Shown: positions 32,853 through 42,336, counted from the first letter of the stretch. The stretch: 64,000 nucleotides of DNA from an uncultured Eremococcus sp. (GCA_943914835.1 CALUDO010000006.1:1-64000); one strand, 5' to 3'. Notes: generated by a model from the letters alone, not told the origin. Numbers and translations are program-made.

Positions 32853-34605
32853 TGGCTTCATCTCCTTCCAAGCTTTGTTCGAGTTCTTGTTGTTGGAACA
32901 TATTTTGATACCAACCATTTTGAGCTAGGAGTTCCTCATGGTTGCCGCGTTCAATGACACGCCCTTCTTGTAGGACTAGGGTTTCTTTAGCCTGGATGAC
33001 TGATGACAGACGATGGGTCCCAATCAGGGTGATACCGCTACGGCGGTGGTCCTTGAGATTAGCTAGGATTGTTTGTTCCGTCTTAGCATCTACAGCAGAA
33101 AGAGCATCATCCATAATCAGAATTTTAGGATTCATGGCCAGGGTTCGGGCGATAGAGACCCTTTGTTTCTGACCACCCGACAGGCTGACCCCACGTTCGC
33201 CTACCAGAGTGTCGTAGCCCTGGTCAAAAGTTAGAATATCTTCATGAACGTTGGCTAATTTGGCAAAGTACTCAACCTCATCTTGGCTCATGTGAGGGTT
33301 ACCGAACCGGATATTATCACGGACGGTGGTAGAAAAAAGTAGGTTATCTTGGGATATATAGCCCACATGTTCATTTAATTCCGTCACATCAATTCGGGCC
33401 AAGTCGATACCATCAATTTGAATGCTTCCTTGGTCGATATCGAAATTTCTGACTAGGAGGGAGAAGAGGGTAGATTTACCAGATCCAGTCTTACCAACTA
33501 ATCCCAGGGTGTCTCCATCTTCTAGATGGAAGTGGATATCTTTTAAGGTTGCCTCCTCAGCCTCAGGATAAGTAAAGGATTGAATATTTACCTTTAAATC
33601 TTGATAATTTAAGCCAGTGACTGGGTTGGGGTCATTGACGACCAGGGCCTTGTTAGATAGGAGATTGGTAATTCGATCATAGGATACATTCCCTCTTTCT
33701 AGGGTATTGACCATATGACCAACTGCAATCAGGGGCCAGGTCATATTGGTTAGGTAGGAGAAGTAAGCAATTAGTTGACCCAGACTAATGCGTCCTTCTT
33801 TGACGAAGTAAGATCCAAAGAAGATGGTCAAGACATAGGTTAGGCCTGTAACGAAATCGATGGCAGGACCATAAGCGGCGTCAATTCGATAGACTCGTTC
33901 GTTTTTCTTCACGACATTCTCAGTGGTTGCGACAAAGTCCTGGTAATCATCCGCTTCCTCGCCAAAGGCTTTGATGACATTAATCCCTGCAATACTCTCT
34001 TGAACATGGTCGTTCATCTTAGAAAAGGATTCCAAGGCCCCCTTAAAGGTTCGATTGATTTGTTTACCTAAGTATCGAGCGATTAAGACTAAGAATGGAA
34101 AGGGAAGGATGGTATAAAGGCTAAGTTTCCAGTCAATTAAGACAAACATAGAGAAAAGCGTTGCCAAGGTAATTGAGAGAGAGTCGGTTAAAGTTAGGAT
34201 CCCGCCGCCGGCGACAAAACGGATGGCTGCTAGGTCATTGGTCGCGTGAGCCATGAGGTCACCGGTCCGATGGTTATTATAGAAGGCCTGGTCCATTTTG
34301 GTGAAATGGTTAAACAATTGTTTACGGAGCAGGTATTCTAAGCGAGTAGAATTCCCAAAGAGTAGGGTCCGCCACATGTTTCGTAAGGCATACATCAGGA
34401 TACCAATACCCAGAAGAAGAAGGACTTCCTGGGTCAGTAGAGAGGGTGTCAAGGTTCCTTGAGTCATTTGGTCGATGACCCTACCAACTAGCAGGGGGAT
34501 GGTTGCGGAAAGGATGGCACAGGCGACCAGGCCGCTAATCGCTAATAGGGTGGTTTTCCACCGCAAGCGGAAGAACCAGGCAAGTTTTTGAAATATTTCA
34601 AACAT
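32845..34605 (-). CDS. ABC multidrug-type exporter subunit A (degenerate site)
   Basis: A 586-residue half-transporter: six-helix membrane domain and an ATPase with Walker A GKTGSGKST, signature LSGGQKQRV and Walker B ILIMDDALSAVD. The catalytic Glu after Walker B is Asp (DD), which marks the degenerate ATP site of heterodimeric exporters. The start is ATG 34605, with GGAGG 9 bases upstream; an in-frame GTG at 34626 is not supported. It is transcribed first in the pair. Export of drugs, peptides or lipids is typical of the family, and neither the substrate nor the regulator is evident. Confidence 0.9.
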   Translation of the reverse strand: MFEIFQKLAWFFRLRWKTTLLAISGLVACAILSATIPLLVGRVIDQMTQGTLTPSLLTQEVLLLLGIGILMYALRNMWRTLLFGNSTRLEYLLRKQLFNHFTKMDQAFYNNHRTGDLMAHATNDLAAIRFVAGGGILTLTDSLSITLATLFSMFVLIDWKLSLYTILPFPFLVLIARYLGKQINRTFKGALESFSKMNDHVQESIAGINVIKAFGEEADDYQDFVATTENVVKKNERVYRIDAAYGPAIDFVTGLTYVLTIFFGSYFVKEGRISLGQLIAYFSYLTNMTWPLIAVGHMVNTLERGNVSYDRITNLLSNKALVVNDPNPVTGLNYQDLKVNIQSFTYPEAEEATLKDIHFHLEDGDTLGLVGKTGSGKSTLFSLLVRNFDIDQGSIQIDGIDLARIDVTELNEHVGYISQDNLLFSTTVRDNIRFGNPHMSQDEVEYFAKLANVHEDILTFDQGYDTLVGERGVSLSGGQKQRVSIARTLAMNPKILIMDDALSAVDAKTEQTILANLKDHRRSGITLIGTHRLSSVIQAKETLVLQEGRVIERGNHEELLAQNGWYQNMFQQQELEQSLEGDEAND

Positions 34606-34746
34606 ATACAGACTCCTCCAGTTCACAATTTATTTCACAGATTCATATGATAATATAAGCTTTATTGTAGCATAGTTTGGATTTGAAACGTATGGAAAGG
34701 CTTCTTAAGAATTGATTGATTTCACAAGGGGAAGATGTTAAGAATA

Positions 34747-34755
34747 TGGTATACT
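34747..34755 (+). promoter_or_regulatory. Extended -10 promoter upstream of the 34858 gene
   Basis: TGG-TATACT at 34747-34755 with no strong -35. It would leave a leader of about 95 bases. Confidence 0.45.
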
Positions 34756-34857
34756 TAGCTTGCCATAATTCTAAAAGACAGATTGAGCATCTTCCTAATC
34801 AAATAGGACTGATTTATACAATATAAATGGATCCTGACTAAAGATGGAGGTGATTGA

Positions 34858-36063
34858 ATGGGAAATGTAAAAAAGGTGAGTCTTGCTCTGTTAGTCTTAT
34901 CTTTGGGAAGACCTTACGGTTTTACTTCGCCAAGCTTGGTTGACCTGCCTCGCTTTGATTTCTCAATTTTTGATGGTCCGCTAAATGAATTGCGACCGAG
35001 ACAGGATGAGCCTCAAGAGACAGACTATCGTCAAGCCTTTGCTCTTGCTTTAGACAAGTTGACTCGAATGGACACCTTCAAATTGACCTACCGTCTGCGG
35101 GATGTCGACCACCAGCAAACCCTTTTAGAAGGAGAAGTTCGTAAGGGAGAAGATTTAGCCTTACAATTGAACTTCTATTCATATGCTAGTCCAGAGGAGG
35201 CTCAGCCAAGTCAGGTGCATCCCTTTAATGTATATGCATATGACCAATTCAGGTTGATTTACACTAATCAGTTAGCTTGGTTCAATTCCTTAGGCCTAAT
35301 TGACCAGAATCACTTGCTGAGTGACCAAGAAAAGGCAGTCTTCCGTGATTTAGACCAAACCCTTATCCAGGTCGACGGTCAGGTAGGAGACCAAGGTTTG
35401 AATCTTGACAGGCTAGTGGCCGCTCTCTGTCTCTTCCCTGACCCAGACCTAATCAAGAATATCCTCGTGGAAGACCTTCAATATGATGGAGGAACTTACC
35501 AATACCATGGACAGTTAACAGAGATTCCTGAAGGGCTTTTTCGTAAGGCGGCTGGTTTTCAGTTAAAGAATCAGCTAGACTTGCAGGTTCTTCAGGATTC
35601 AGCTTCTCAGGATTGGCAGGTGAGCCTCCAGCCTTCGATGACTGTGGCTCGTCAGGAATCAGGTTTGAATATCATGGTGGCCAGTCAAGGGAAGCTCTCA
35701 GACCTTCCCTCTGTAGCTGAATCGGGTGATTCCTCTTCGACCCTACCTCAAACACATTTGATTGACTTCCAAGAGGATCAAGCCCTTCGCTCAGACAATG
35801 TCACAAATAAGTTAAGGTATGTAGATATAATAGCTAACCCTCGTGACAACACTTATCATGTTTCCTTAGAGGGGATTGCTGAACTGTTTGAACTAAACCT
35901 TTTTGGGCGAGAATCGGCTGACCTCGAATCTTCCAATTATCGTTTAGACATTTATTTGGAGGAAGTTGCAGATGCTGAAGTACCCAGTTTTACAAGTCTC
36001 GACCGGATGACCTCCAAAGAGGCAGAGACTTATTTAAGGCGTGAATTGAAGAAAGTGGATTAA
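34858..36063 (+). CDS. Unknown exported protein
   Basis: A 401-residue protein, not recognised. Residues 5-24 look like a signal peptide core (VSLALLVLSL) without a lipobox. The rest is hydrophilic, rich in Asp, Gln and Leu, with no repeats or known motif. It may be an exported or membrane-tethered protein. GGAGGTG lies upstream of ATG 34858. The next gene starts 10 bases later, so it is co-transcribed with an rRNA methyltransferase; no functional link is obvious. Confidence 0.55.
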   Translation: MGNVKKVSLALLVLSLGRPYGFTSPSLVDLPRFDFSIFDGPLNELRPRQDEPQETDYRQAFALALDKLTRMDTFKLTYRLRDVDHQQTLLEGEVRKGEDLALQLNFYSYASPEEAQPSQVHPFNVYAYDQFRLIYTNQLAWFNSLGLIDQNHLLSDQEKAVFRDLDQTLIQVDGQVGDQGLNLDRLVAALCLFPDPDLIKNILVEDLQYDGGTYQYHGQLTEIPEGLFRKAAGFQLKNQLDLQVLQDSASQDWQVSLQPSMTVARQESGLNIMVASQGKLSDLPSVAESGDSSSTLPQTHLIDFQEDQALRSDNVTNKLRYVDIIANPRDNTYHVSLEGIAELFELNLFGRESADLESSNYRLDIYLEEVADAEVPSFTSLDRMTSKEAETYLRRELKKVD

Positions 36064-36072
36064 GGAGAGATT

Positions 36073-37251
36073 ATGCAAGTACGAAAGTTAGCCAGTCAAC
36101 GAATTAGAGAGGGAGGACGCCTCCTGCGTTTGGCCGATTTAGCCAATAAGGAAGACCTTCGCCAATATCAGGAAGGAGATATCATTTCTTTAGAAGATCC
36201 CCAAGGGGAATTTTTGGGACGCGCCCTATTAGGTCAACAAAATAAAGGGCTGGGCTGGGTTTTTACCTTGGATTCTAGCCAGTCTTTTGATGCGGACTTG
36301 GTTGGGGATTGCTTATCTCAAGCCCTTGATCAACGGATAGCTTTATTTGAAGCCCCCATGACCAATGCTTTTCGTCTCTTTAATGGAGAGGGGGATGGTA
36401 TTGGGGGTGTCACCCTAGATTACTATGCAGGGCACCTAGTCTTTAATTGGTATACTCGTGCTTTGTATGGTTATCGAGCTTGGTTTTATGAATCAATCCT
36501 TGGCTTGTTACCAGAAACCCTGACTATTTTTGAAACTAAACGCTTCCCCAGGTCAGACCATGAAGCAGCGGTGGTTCAGACTTATGGGAATCCTATCAAA
36601 GACCCTGTTATCATTCAGGAAGAGGGAATTTCTTATCGACTTCAACTAGGTGAGGATTGGATGACAGGAATCTTCTTAGACCAAAGACCTGTTCGTCAAT
36701 TTGTTAGGAACCAAGCCCAGGGTCTGTCTCTCTTGAATTTATTTTCCTATACGGGGGCCTTCGGTCTAGCAGCCGCTATGGGCGGAGCTTCTAAAACTCT
36801 GAATGTAGACTTAGCAAATCGATCTTTGGCTTGGACCCGTTTAAATTATGAACTGAATGGCCTTGACTTCGGTCAAGACCACCAGGTTCAGATAATGGAT
36901 GTATTTGATTACATCAATTATGCCAACCGCCACCACTTAAGTTATGACTTTCTTGTGTGTGACCCTCCAAGTTTTGCTAGAAGTAAGGGGATGCAGTTCT
37001 CGGTTATTAAGGATTATTTAAGCCTGGCTGAGTCTTTGTTTGCTATGGTTAAGCCAGGAGGGATGATTCTCTTGTCAACCAATCATTCGGCTTATCTAAA
37101 GAGCGATTTCCAGAAGGATATGCTTGAAGCCAGTCAACGGGTAGGAGACTTTCAGCTGATTCAAAGCTTTGGCTTGCCTGAGGATTTCCCGACGAGTCAG
37201 GATGAGACGAGTCAGTATTTGAAAGTCTGTGTCTTCTATCGGGTGTCCTAG
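36073..37251 (+). CDS. RlmI-like rRNA (cytosine-5) methyltransferase
   Basis: A 392-residue SAM-dependent methyltransferase with an N-terminal PUA domain (about 1-75), a middle domain, and a Rossmann core: LLNLFSYTGAFGLAAAMGG (motif I), VDLANRSLAWTRLN and the catalytic FLVCDPPSFARSKG. This matches the YwbD/RlmI group, which methylates a 23S rRNA cytosine. The target is inferred. AAGGAGA precedes the ATG. Confidence 0.85.
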   Translation: MQVRKLASQRIREGGRLLRLADLANKEDLRQYQEGDIISLEDPQGEFLGRALLGQQNKGLGWVFTLDSSQSFDADLVGDCLSQALDQRIALFEAPMTNAFRLFNGEGDGIGGVTLDYYAGHLVFNWYTRALYGYRAWFYESILGLLPETLTIFETKRFPRSDHEAAVVQTYGNPIKDPVIIQEEGISYRLQLGEDWMTGIFLDQRPVRQFVRNQAQGLSLLNLFSYTGAFGLAAAMGGASKTLNVDLANRSLAWTRLNYELNGLDFGQDHQVQIMDVFDYINYANRHHLSYDFLVCDPPSFARSKGMQFSVIKDYLSLAESLFAMVKPGGMILLSTNHSAYLKSDFQKDMLEASQRVGDFQLIQSFGLPEDFPTSQDETSQYLKVCVFYRVS

Positions 37252-37307
37252 GCTTAGTTTCTGAGGCTTAGCTTGCTTTCTACTTGCATTGTAATAGTGG
37301 GGAAAGA

Positions 37308-37337
37308 ATGACAGATAAGACGGGAATGTGCTACAAT
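37308..37337 (+). promoter_or_regulatory. Promoter of the zinc-ribbon protein gene
   Basis: ATGACA (37308-37313), an 18-base spacer and an extended TGC-TACAAT (-10 at 37332-37337). Confidence 0.6.
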
Positions 37338-37380
37338 AAGTTGAGCATCCAATTTAGTAAGAATGAGGAGGAAATTGAGC

Positions 37381-39555
37381 ATGATTTGTCCTAATTGCGG
37401 CAGAAGTGTCAGAAGTAAAAACCAATGTGCCCATTGTGGTCACGTCTTTACCAGCGAAGAATTGAAGGCCATGAAGAATGGTAGTGTTCTTCCAAAACAT
37501 AAAAATGAAAGTAATTTGAAAGATTATGATTACGAGAATGATATCTCAAGTAATCTATCTGAAGACAGCGACCATGAGTCAGTAGATTATCAACCGGCTC
37601 ATAACCAGGATAATATTAACCGTCCTAGTGAAGAGGATTATCACCGTGCAGAAGCATTAGAAGAAAAGCAAGCTGGTCATAGTGAGGAAACCGGTCAACT
37701 TGGTCAAACACACCATGAATCTGTCAATCAGTCCGTGGATGATGATCCTTATCAAATGGATGAAGAAGAGATGCGTCGGATTCTCGAAGCTAAGCAAGCA
37801 GAAAGCATGAGGAATAAGCAGACATCTATGGATGAAGATGATTTGGATGATGATCCGACTGAAGGCTACCGCAGCCAACCACGTCGTCGGGGTGGCTTCT
37901 TAAGTATTCTCTGGGGCATTCTTAAGTTATTGTTGGCTGTTGTGATTGTTTTCCTCCTCTTCTTATATGGACCTCGTTTGATTCGTCAAGCTAAGGATGT
38001 CTTGAATGGCAATGGGGATAGCGACAATTCAGTTGAGACCAGTCAATCGAGTGATCAGTCTTTAGAATCTACCAGTGAGACAGAAGGCCAAACTGGGTCA
38101 GAGGTAAACAATGAATCGGGAGCCGGAAGTTCTAGGTATTCCTTGACCAGTAGTCAAGTTGAGGTGCCGAATGGACAGTATCCTTTGGTTGAAGCTGAAT
38201 TAGACTTCGAGAATGACTTGACAAGTATTGACAGAGATACCTTTGCTTTCTCAGTGAAATCTGGGGATGAAACTTATGACTTGGGAGATGCCTATGCCTT
38301 GAGTAAAGAAGGCAAGCAATTGAAGTTGAGCTTCAATGACCCAAGTGCAGGGCAAAGGAATAGCCAAGGGCAAGCTAGTCTGCTTGTTACCAGTCAAGAC
38401 GGTGACTTTGAGGAAGAAATAGCCTTCGATAAGCCAAACCAAAGTGTGGACGCTCAGATTGAGGACAAGGTGAACCAAGTATTAAGCGATAATTTAGCCA
38501 ATGAGGATGCAATTTCCGCTTACCTGAAAGAAGCGGGTAGTGATCAAAGTCCTTACCTGAAGAATCCGACCAGTCTAGAGGCAGGGAATCAACTATCCTG
38601 GTTTATCCTCCAAGCGGTCTATGAAGCAGTGGAAGCTCAAGAGTTATCTTTGGAAGACCCAGTGATGATTCAAGATGATTTGTTAGCTCCCGGGGATACA
38701 GGGGGTCTAGCTACACAAGGTCAATCAGAACAAACAGTGGAAAGTTTATTAACAGCTATGGTTGAAAGTAATGATGTGACAGCGATGAACCACCTGATTC
38801 AGAGTCTGGGTGGTCCTAACAAGTTCAATGCTTGGTTAAATGACCATCACTATTTTGCAACCAAGGTTAATAATCTCTTAGCTGTTGATGATACTAGTGG
38901 AGCAGTGACAGGAGCAGTGACTGATGTCCAAGATTTAGGACATTTATTGGAGCAATTAGCTCAGGATGAGCTAGTTTCTCCTAGCAGTGACTCAGCTATT
39001 AAAGACCTCCTAGTTAAGTCGCCCATAACTAATAAATATCCAGCAAGCGGCATTGAAAGTGTGAGTCGTCGTTTTGAAGTAGCCTCAAATGATGATAATC
39101 AAAACCAACAATACTATGCAGGTATCTTAGAAACTGAAACTGCTAATTATGTTGTTATTTTTATGGATAATCAAGTGGATGATCCAGCAGCTGCGGTTCA
39201 AGCTATCGGTCAAAGTGTTGATCAAGTAGCTAGTCTTTTGATGACAGGGGACCTACCAGAAGATAGTGAAGAGAGTGCTTCGTCAGAAGAAAGCTCAGTT
39301 GACCAAACAGCCTCTACCCCTGAAGATTCGCAGGTTTCCATTGTGAGTGAAGCGCCGGCTGAGACTAGCCCGGATCAAACTGCCCAACCACCGCAAGGTA
39401 ATCCTAACGGACGAGAAGACTATTACTCTCAAAAGGTTGAAAATACTGGTGAGTATGTCCAATTACCAAATCGATCTTATGTCAATGAGAACGGTCAAGT
39501 GGTAGAGCCTAAGTGGTACTGGGATGAAGCGTCTAAGACCTATAAATACCAATAA
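37381..39555 (+). CDS. Zinc-ribbon membrane protein with inactive beta-lactamase-like domain
   Basis: A 724-residue protein. Residues 1-25 form a four-cysteine zinc ribbon (CPNCGRS...CAHCGH). Residues about 30-165 are acidic and low-complexity. A single membrane segment (about 172-196, FLSILWGILKLLLAVVIVFL) follows. The outside part has a Ser-rich linker, then at about 355-620 a domain resembling class A beta-lactamase/penicillin-recognising folds (FILQAVYEAV, then TAMVESNDVTAMNHLIQSLGG in place of the SDN region). The SxxK nucleophile and a KTG motif are not seen, so it is probably a binding domain rather than an enzyme. The start at 37381 follows GGAGG; the longer form at 37363 would overlap that site. 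Confidence 0.7.
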   Translation: MICPNCGRSVRSKNQCAHCGHVFTSEELKAMKNGSVLPKHKNESNLKDYDYENDISSNLSEDSDHESVDYQPAHNQDNINRPSEEDYHRAEALEEKQAGHSEETGQLGQTHHESVNQSVDDDPYQMDEEEMRRILEAKQAESMRNKQTSMDEDDLDDDPTEGYRSQPRRRGGFLSILWGILKLLLAVVIVFLLFLYGPRLIRQAKDVLNGNGDSDNSVETSQSSDQSLESTSETEGQTGSEVNNESGAGSSRYSLTSSQVEVPNGQYPLVEAELDFENDLTSIDRDTFAFSVKSGDETYDLGDAYALSKEGKQLKLSFNDPSAGQRNSQGQASLLVTSQDGDFEEEIAFDKPNQSVDAQIEDKVNQVLSDNLANEDAISAYLKEAGSDQSPYLKNPTSLEAGNQLSWFILQAVYEAVEAQELSLEDPVMIQDDLLAPGDTGGLATQGQSEQTVESLLTAMVESNDVTAMNHLIQSLGGPNKFNAWLNDHHYFATKVNNLLAVDDTSGAVTGAVTDVQDLGHLLEQLAQDELVSPSSDSAIKDLLVKSPITNKYPASGIESVSRRFEVASNDDNQNQQYYAGILETETANYVVIFMDNQVDDPAAAVQAIGQSVDQVASLLMTGDLPEDSEESASSEESSVDQTASTPEDSQVSIVSEAPAETSPDQTAQPPQGNPNGREDYYSQKVENTGEYVQLPNRSYVNENGQVVEPKWYWDEASKTYKYQ

Positions 39556-39576
39556 TTAAATTGATTATGACTGAGT

Positions 39577-39643
39577 CCGAATGGGGTTAGGTTTAGGTGA
39601 GTCTAATTGAACTCACCTTAGCCTAATTTCGTTCGGTTTTTTT
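39577..39643 (+). terminator. Long terminator hairpin after the zinc-ribbon gene
   Basis: CCGAATGGGGTTAGG..GGTGAGT pairs (about 26 bp, with G-U pairs) with ACTCACCTTAGCC..TTCGG, followed by seven T. Confidence 0.85.
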
Positions 39644-39682
39644 GTTTTAGAAAGGGAATAGCTTTTAAGATTAACCTTTTAG

Positions 39683-39708
39683 GTGTATAATTTAGACAAA
39701 ATTACACT
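39683..39708 (+). promoter_or_regulatory. -10 region with inverted repeat upstream of the HTH-like gene
   Basis: TATAAT (39686-39691) lies inside an imperfect inverted repeat GTGTATAATTT (39685-) and AAAATTACAC. The arrangement looks like an autoregulatory operator over the promoter. Confidence 0.4.
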
Positions 39709-39726
39709 TGAAAGGTGATGTTCAAA

Positions 39727-40266
39727 ATGAGTCCATATTTGGTAGAATTAGTTGTTCATGCCGTTAAAGAAAAGTATGTCAGTGAGAAGGCCTTCTATAG
39801 TGAGCAATTGGGAATTTCGCCACAAAGTTGGGATCGGTGGAAGAAGGGCGACCAGGGACTGAAATACGAGAATATTCAAATTATAGCGACCCTGTTTACG
39901 GATTATGAGTGGATGCTGGCCCAAAAGGTGGTTCGTCAAGCCGACCTGATGACGGATGTTATCAAAGACCCTGTAGCAGAATTTATATATTTGAAACATC
40001 AAATTGCCAAGACCTGGCTCAGCCATGACTTGGCTCGGATTGAATGGAGTCGCAGTCAGGAGAATGCCTTAGGAAGTCTACGCAAATCAAATATGGTTGT
40101 CTTGCGCTTGGTGGCTGATTATCATATTTGGGGCTACAGTGATATCATTGAAATGCGTCTACCTGGCCTTATTCAACAGCAGATTGGTCATGATCAACGC
40201 AAGTTATTAGCTTGGGTAGAAGGAGAAGGGGCTAAGTATAAGGACCCTAGTGACTTGAAAGTATAA
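39727..40266 (+). CDS. Conserved HTH-like protein of unknown function
   Basis: A 179-residue protein. Residues about 14-60 look like an XRE-type HTH (KAFYSEQLGISPQSWDRWKKG, then IIATLFTDYEWMLAQKV). The rest is mixed and ends in WVEGEGAKYKDP. I recall closely similar hypothetical proteins in streptococci, none characterised. The start at 39727 is favoured by AAGGTGAT seven bases upstream; a GTG at 39715 and an ATG at 39718 are too near to it. The inverted repeat over its -10 suggests autoregulation. It is followed 18 bases later by a glucosaminidase gene. Confidence 0.6.
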   Translation: MSPYLVELVVHAVKEKYVSEKAFYSEQLGISPQSWDRWKKGDQGLKYENIQIIATLFTDYEWMLAQKVVRQADLMTDVIKDPVAEFIYLKHQIAKTWLSHDLARIEWSRSQENALGSLRKSNMVVLRLVADYHIWGYSDIIEMRLPGLIQQQIGHDQRKLLAWVEGEGAKYKDPSDLKV

Positions 40267-40283
40267 AATGAGGGAGGGGTGAC

Positions 40284-41015
40284 ATGGCCCGTAAGAAGCA
40301 AAAGAAAAAAACTATTGCCAAAAAGAAATCCAAGAGTAAAAAAGGGCAAAGACTAAAAAAATGGCGGAAATACAGGGCTAAGTTGCTACAAAAATTGGGA
40401 GGGATCAGTCTATTTCTTTTAGTTTTTCTGGTTCTTTTAGGACTATTAGTCTTTAAAGTAGTTGAATATACAGGGAATTATATCCAAGACCAAGAAGAAG
40501 AAGCCCGGATTCATCAGGCCCGGCAATCTTTTATACAGGATTTGGTGCCTACAGCTCAGACCTTACAAAGACAATACGGTGTTCTGGCTTCGGTCTCCCT
40601 AGCGCAAGCAGCTCTCGAGTCAGATTTTGGGTCCAGTGACCTAGCTGCAACTTACCATAACCTTTATGGAGTAAAGACTGAAGCAAGCGATCCCCAAGGA
40701 GTCGATTTAGAAACCAGTGAATTTGTTGATGACGAATGGATATCAATTGTAGACCGGTTTAAAGTCTATGATTCCTGGGAATCATCCATGGCTGAGCATG
40801 CTCGTCTTATCTATTATGGTACGTCCTGGGACCCAGGCTACTACCAGAGTGTCTTGGAAGGAAATACCTATCAAGACCAGGCCAAGGGCTTGCAAATATC
40901 AGGTTATGCCACTGACCCTGATTACAGTGATAAGTTGGTGGGAATGATTGAGGAATGGAACTTAAACCAGTATGACCAACCCTTGGATAAAACCGACAGA
41001 TCCCAGGCAGAATAG
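40284..41015 (+). CDS. Membrane-anchored glucosaminidase (GH73)
   Basis: A 243-residue cell-wall hydrolase. The first 40 residues are strongly basic (KKQKKKTIAKKKSKSKK), followed by a membrane segment (about 45-65). The catalytic domain is GH73-like: YGVLASVSLAQAALESDFG with the catalytic Glu, then TYHNLYGVK, and WESSMAEHARLI. It would cut the glycan chains of peptidoglycan outside the membrane. The ribosome site is GAGGGAGGGG. Confidence 0.85.
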   Translation: MARKKQKKKTIAKKKSKSKKGQRLKKWRKYRAKLLQKLGGISLFLLVFLVLLGLLVFKVVEYTGNYIQDQEEEARIHQARQSFIQDLVPTAQTLQRQYGVLASVSLAQAALESDFGSSDLAATYHNLYGVKTEASDPQGVDLETSEFVDDEWISIVDRFKVYDSWESSMAEHARLIYYGTSWDPGYYQSVLEGNTYQDQAKGLQISGYATDPDYSDKLVGMIEEWNLNQYDQPLDKTDRSQAE

Positions 41016-41111
41016 TTTAAGTAAAAAAAGTCGCATAAATTACGGAAAGCAACTGTTAGGACTTTTGAAATATGGTAGTATAGAAACATCATGAGTAAAG
41101 GAGGGATAGAC

Positions 41112-42239
41112 TTGACAAATATACATTACCCGGGAGAAACCATCGGTTTGATTGGTTCATCTATCTCTTCGGCTCTTCTAGCCCAAGCTGCTGGACGTTT
41201 AGGGTATCGGGTGGCTAGTTTGGTACTTGAGGAAGAAAATGCTGTACGACAGTTCGCTTCATGGCAAACAGTAGCTAAAACTTATAATGACCAAGCTTTG
41301 ACATATTTTGCCCAGAGGGTGGATTGGGTTATGGTAGAAGTTGGCCTTCTAGCTAACCGATCCTTCCAGTTGTTGAATGAATTGACAGAAGTCGCTTTGT
41401 CACAAGATCTTGTAGCCATTACCACTGACCGCCTTATCGAAAAAGCTTATTTGGATAGTCATAAATGTTTAGTGACCCCTTATTCTTTAGTGACCAACTT
41501 GACGGATATCAAGGAAGCCGTTGAATATATTGGTTTTCCATGTGTCCTTAAGGCTAGCCAGCGAAATGTGTCCCAAGCTCACAACCATTTGATTCTTTAT
41601 TCTGAGGATGATTATCCTCAAGCTGAAGCCAAGTTACAAATTGGAACGGGGATTCTTGAAGCTTGGATTCCAGTTGAACGGAAGGTCTCCCTGACTGTAG
41701 TTCGTAATTTACAAGGGGATACCCTGCTTTATCCTGTGTTTGAAGTCCTGGAATCAGGGGAACGTAAGACCAAACAGGTACGTTATCCCGCTAGAATTCC
41801 TGACTTTGTCGATATGGAGATTAAACGACTGGGACTCGAGTTAGCACAAAGTCTGGATGTTACCGGATCTATTACCCTTAAATTATTTGTCACTTCTACC
41901 AATGTGATTTATGTTAATGCGGCAAGTATTGGTTTGGGAGATGAAGCTGTCTTTACGATTGGATCAACTTCCTTGGATCATTTTGAAGCCAGCTTGCGAG
42001 CTTCAGCCGGATTAGCCTTACCGGACTTAAAGGTGAAGGCTCCGGCAGCCATTGCTTTACCAATGGAGCAATTGAATTTTGAAGCTGTTATGAACCAGTA
42101 TCGCATGAGAACAGACTGGGGATTCGCCCTCTTTAACCCTATGGGGAGGGACCCCAAGGATATTGAAGGTCAGGTCATTGTGACAGGTGATTCTATCCAG
42201 TCTTGTGAACGTCAATTAGAAATAACAGATTTATATTAG
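41112..42239 (+). CDS. PurK-like ATP-grasp protein, not purine-biosynthetic
   Basis: A 375-residue protein with a Rossmann-like N-domain (GLIGSSISSALLAQAAGRLGYRV) and ATP-grasp core (PCVLKASQRN, then VTGSITLKLFVT). It is related to PurK, but the C-terminal PurK signature (HNSGHYTI-like) is replaced by VNAASIGLGDEAVF. No purine genes lie nearby. It sits in front of pcrA, a position such genes often hold in Lactobacillales. The start is TTG 41112, with AAAGGAGGG 7 bases upstream; the ATG at 41091 lacks a site. The function is unknown. Confidence 0.7.
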   Translation: MTNIHYPGETIGLIGSSISSALLAQAAGRLGYRVASLVLEEENAVRQFASWQTVAKTYNDQALTYFAQRVDWVMVEVGLLANRSFQLLNELTEVALSQDLVAITTDRLIEKAYLDSHKCLVTPYSLVTNLTDIKEAVEYIGFPCVLKASQRNVSQAHNHLILYSEDDYPQAEAKLQIGTGILEAWIPVERKVSLTVVRNLQGDTLLYPVFEVLESGERKTKQVRYPARIPDFVDMEIKRLGLELAQSLDVTGSITLKLFVTSTNVIYVNAASIGLGDEAVFTIGSTSLDHFEASLRASAGLALPDLKVKAPAAIALPMEQLNFEAVMNQYRMRTDWGFALFNPMGRDPKDIEGQVIVTGDSIQSCERQLEITDLY

Positions 42240-42272
42240 CTTGTTCTATTACAAGCTTTAAAGCTAGAATAT

Positions 42273-42320
42273 ACCCAGACATAGCTACTGATACTAGGTA
42301 GAGTCTGGGTAACTTGCTTG
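42273..42320 (+). terminator. Terminator-like hairpin before pcrA
   Basis: ACCCAGAC (42273-42280) pairs with GTCTGGGT (42303-42310). The following T-run is weak (TTGCTTGTTTTAA), so termination may be partial. Confidence 0.4.
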
Positions 42321-42336
42321 TTTTAAGGGGAATAAG

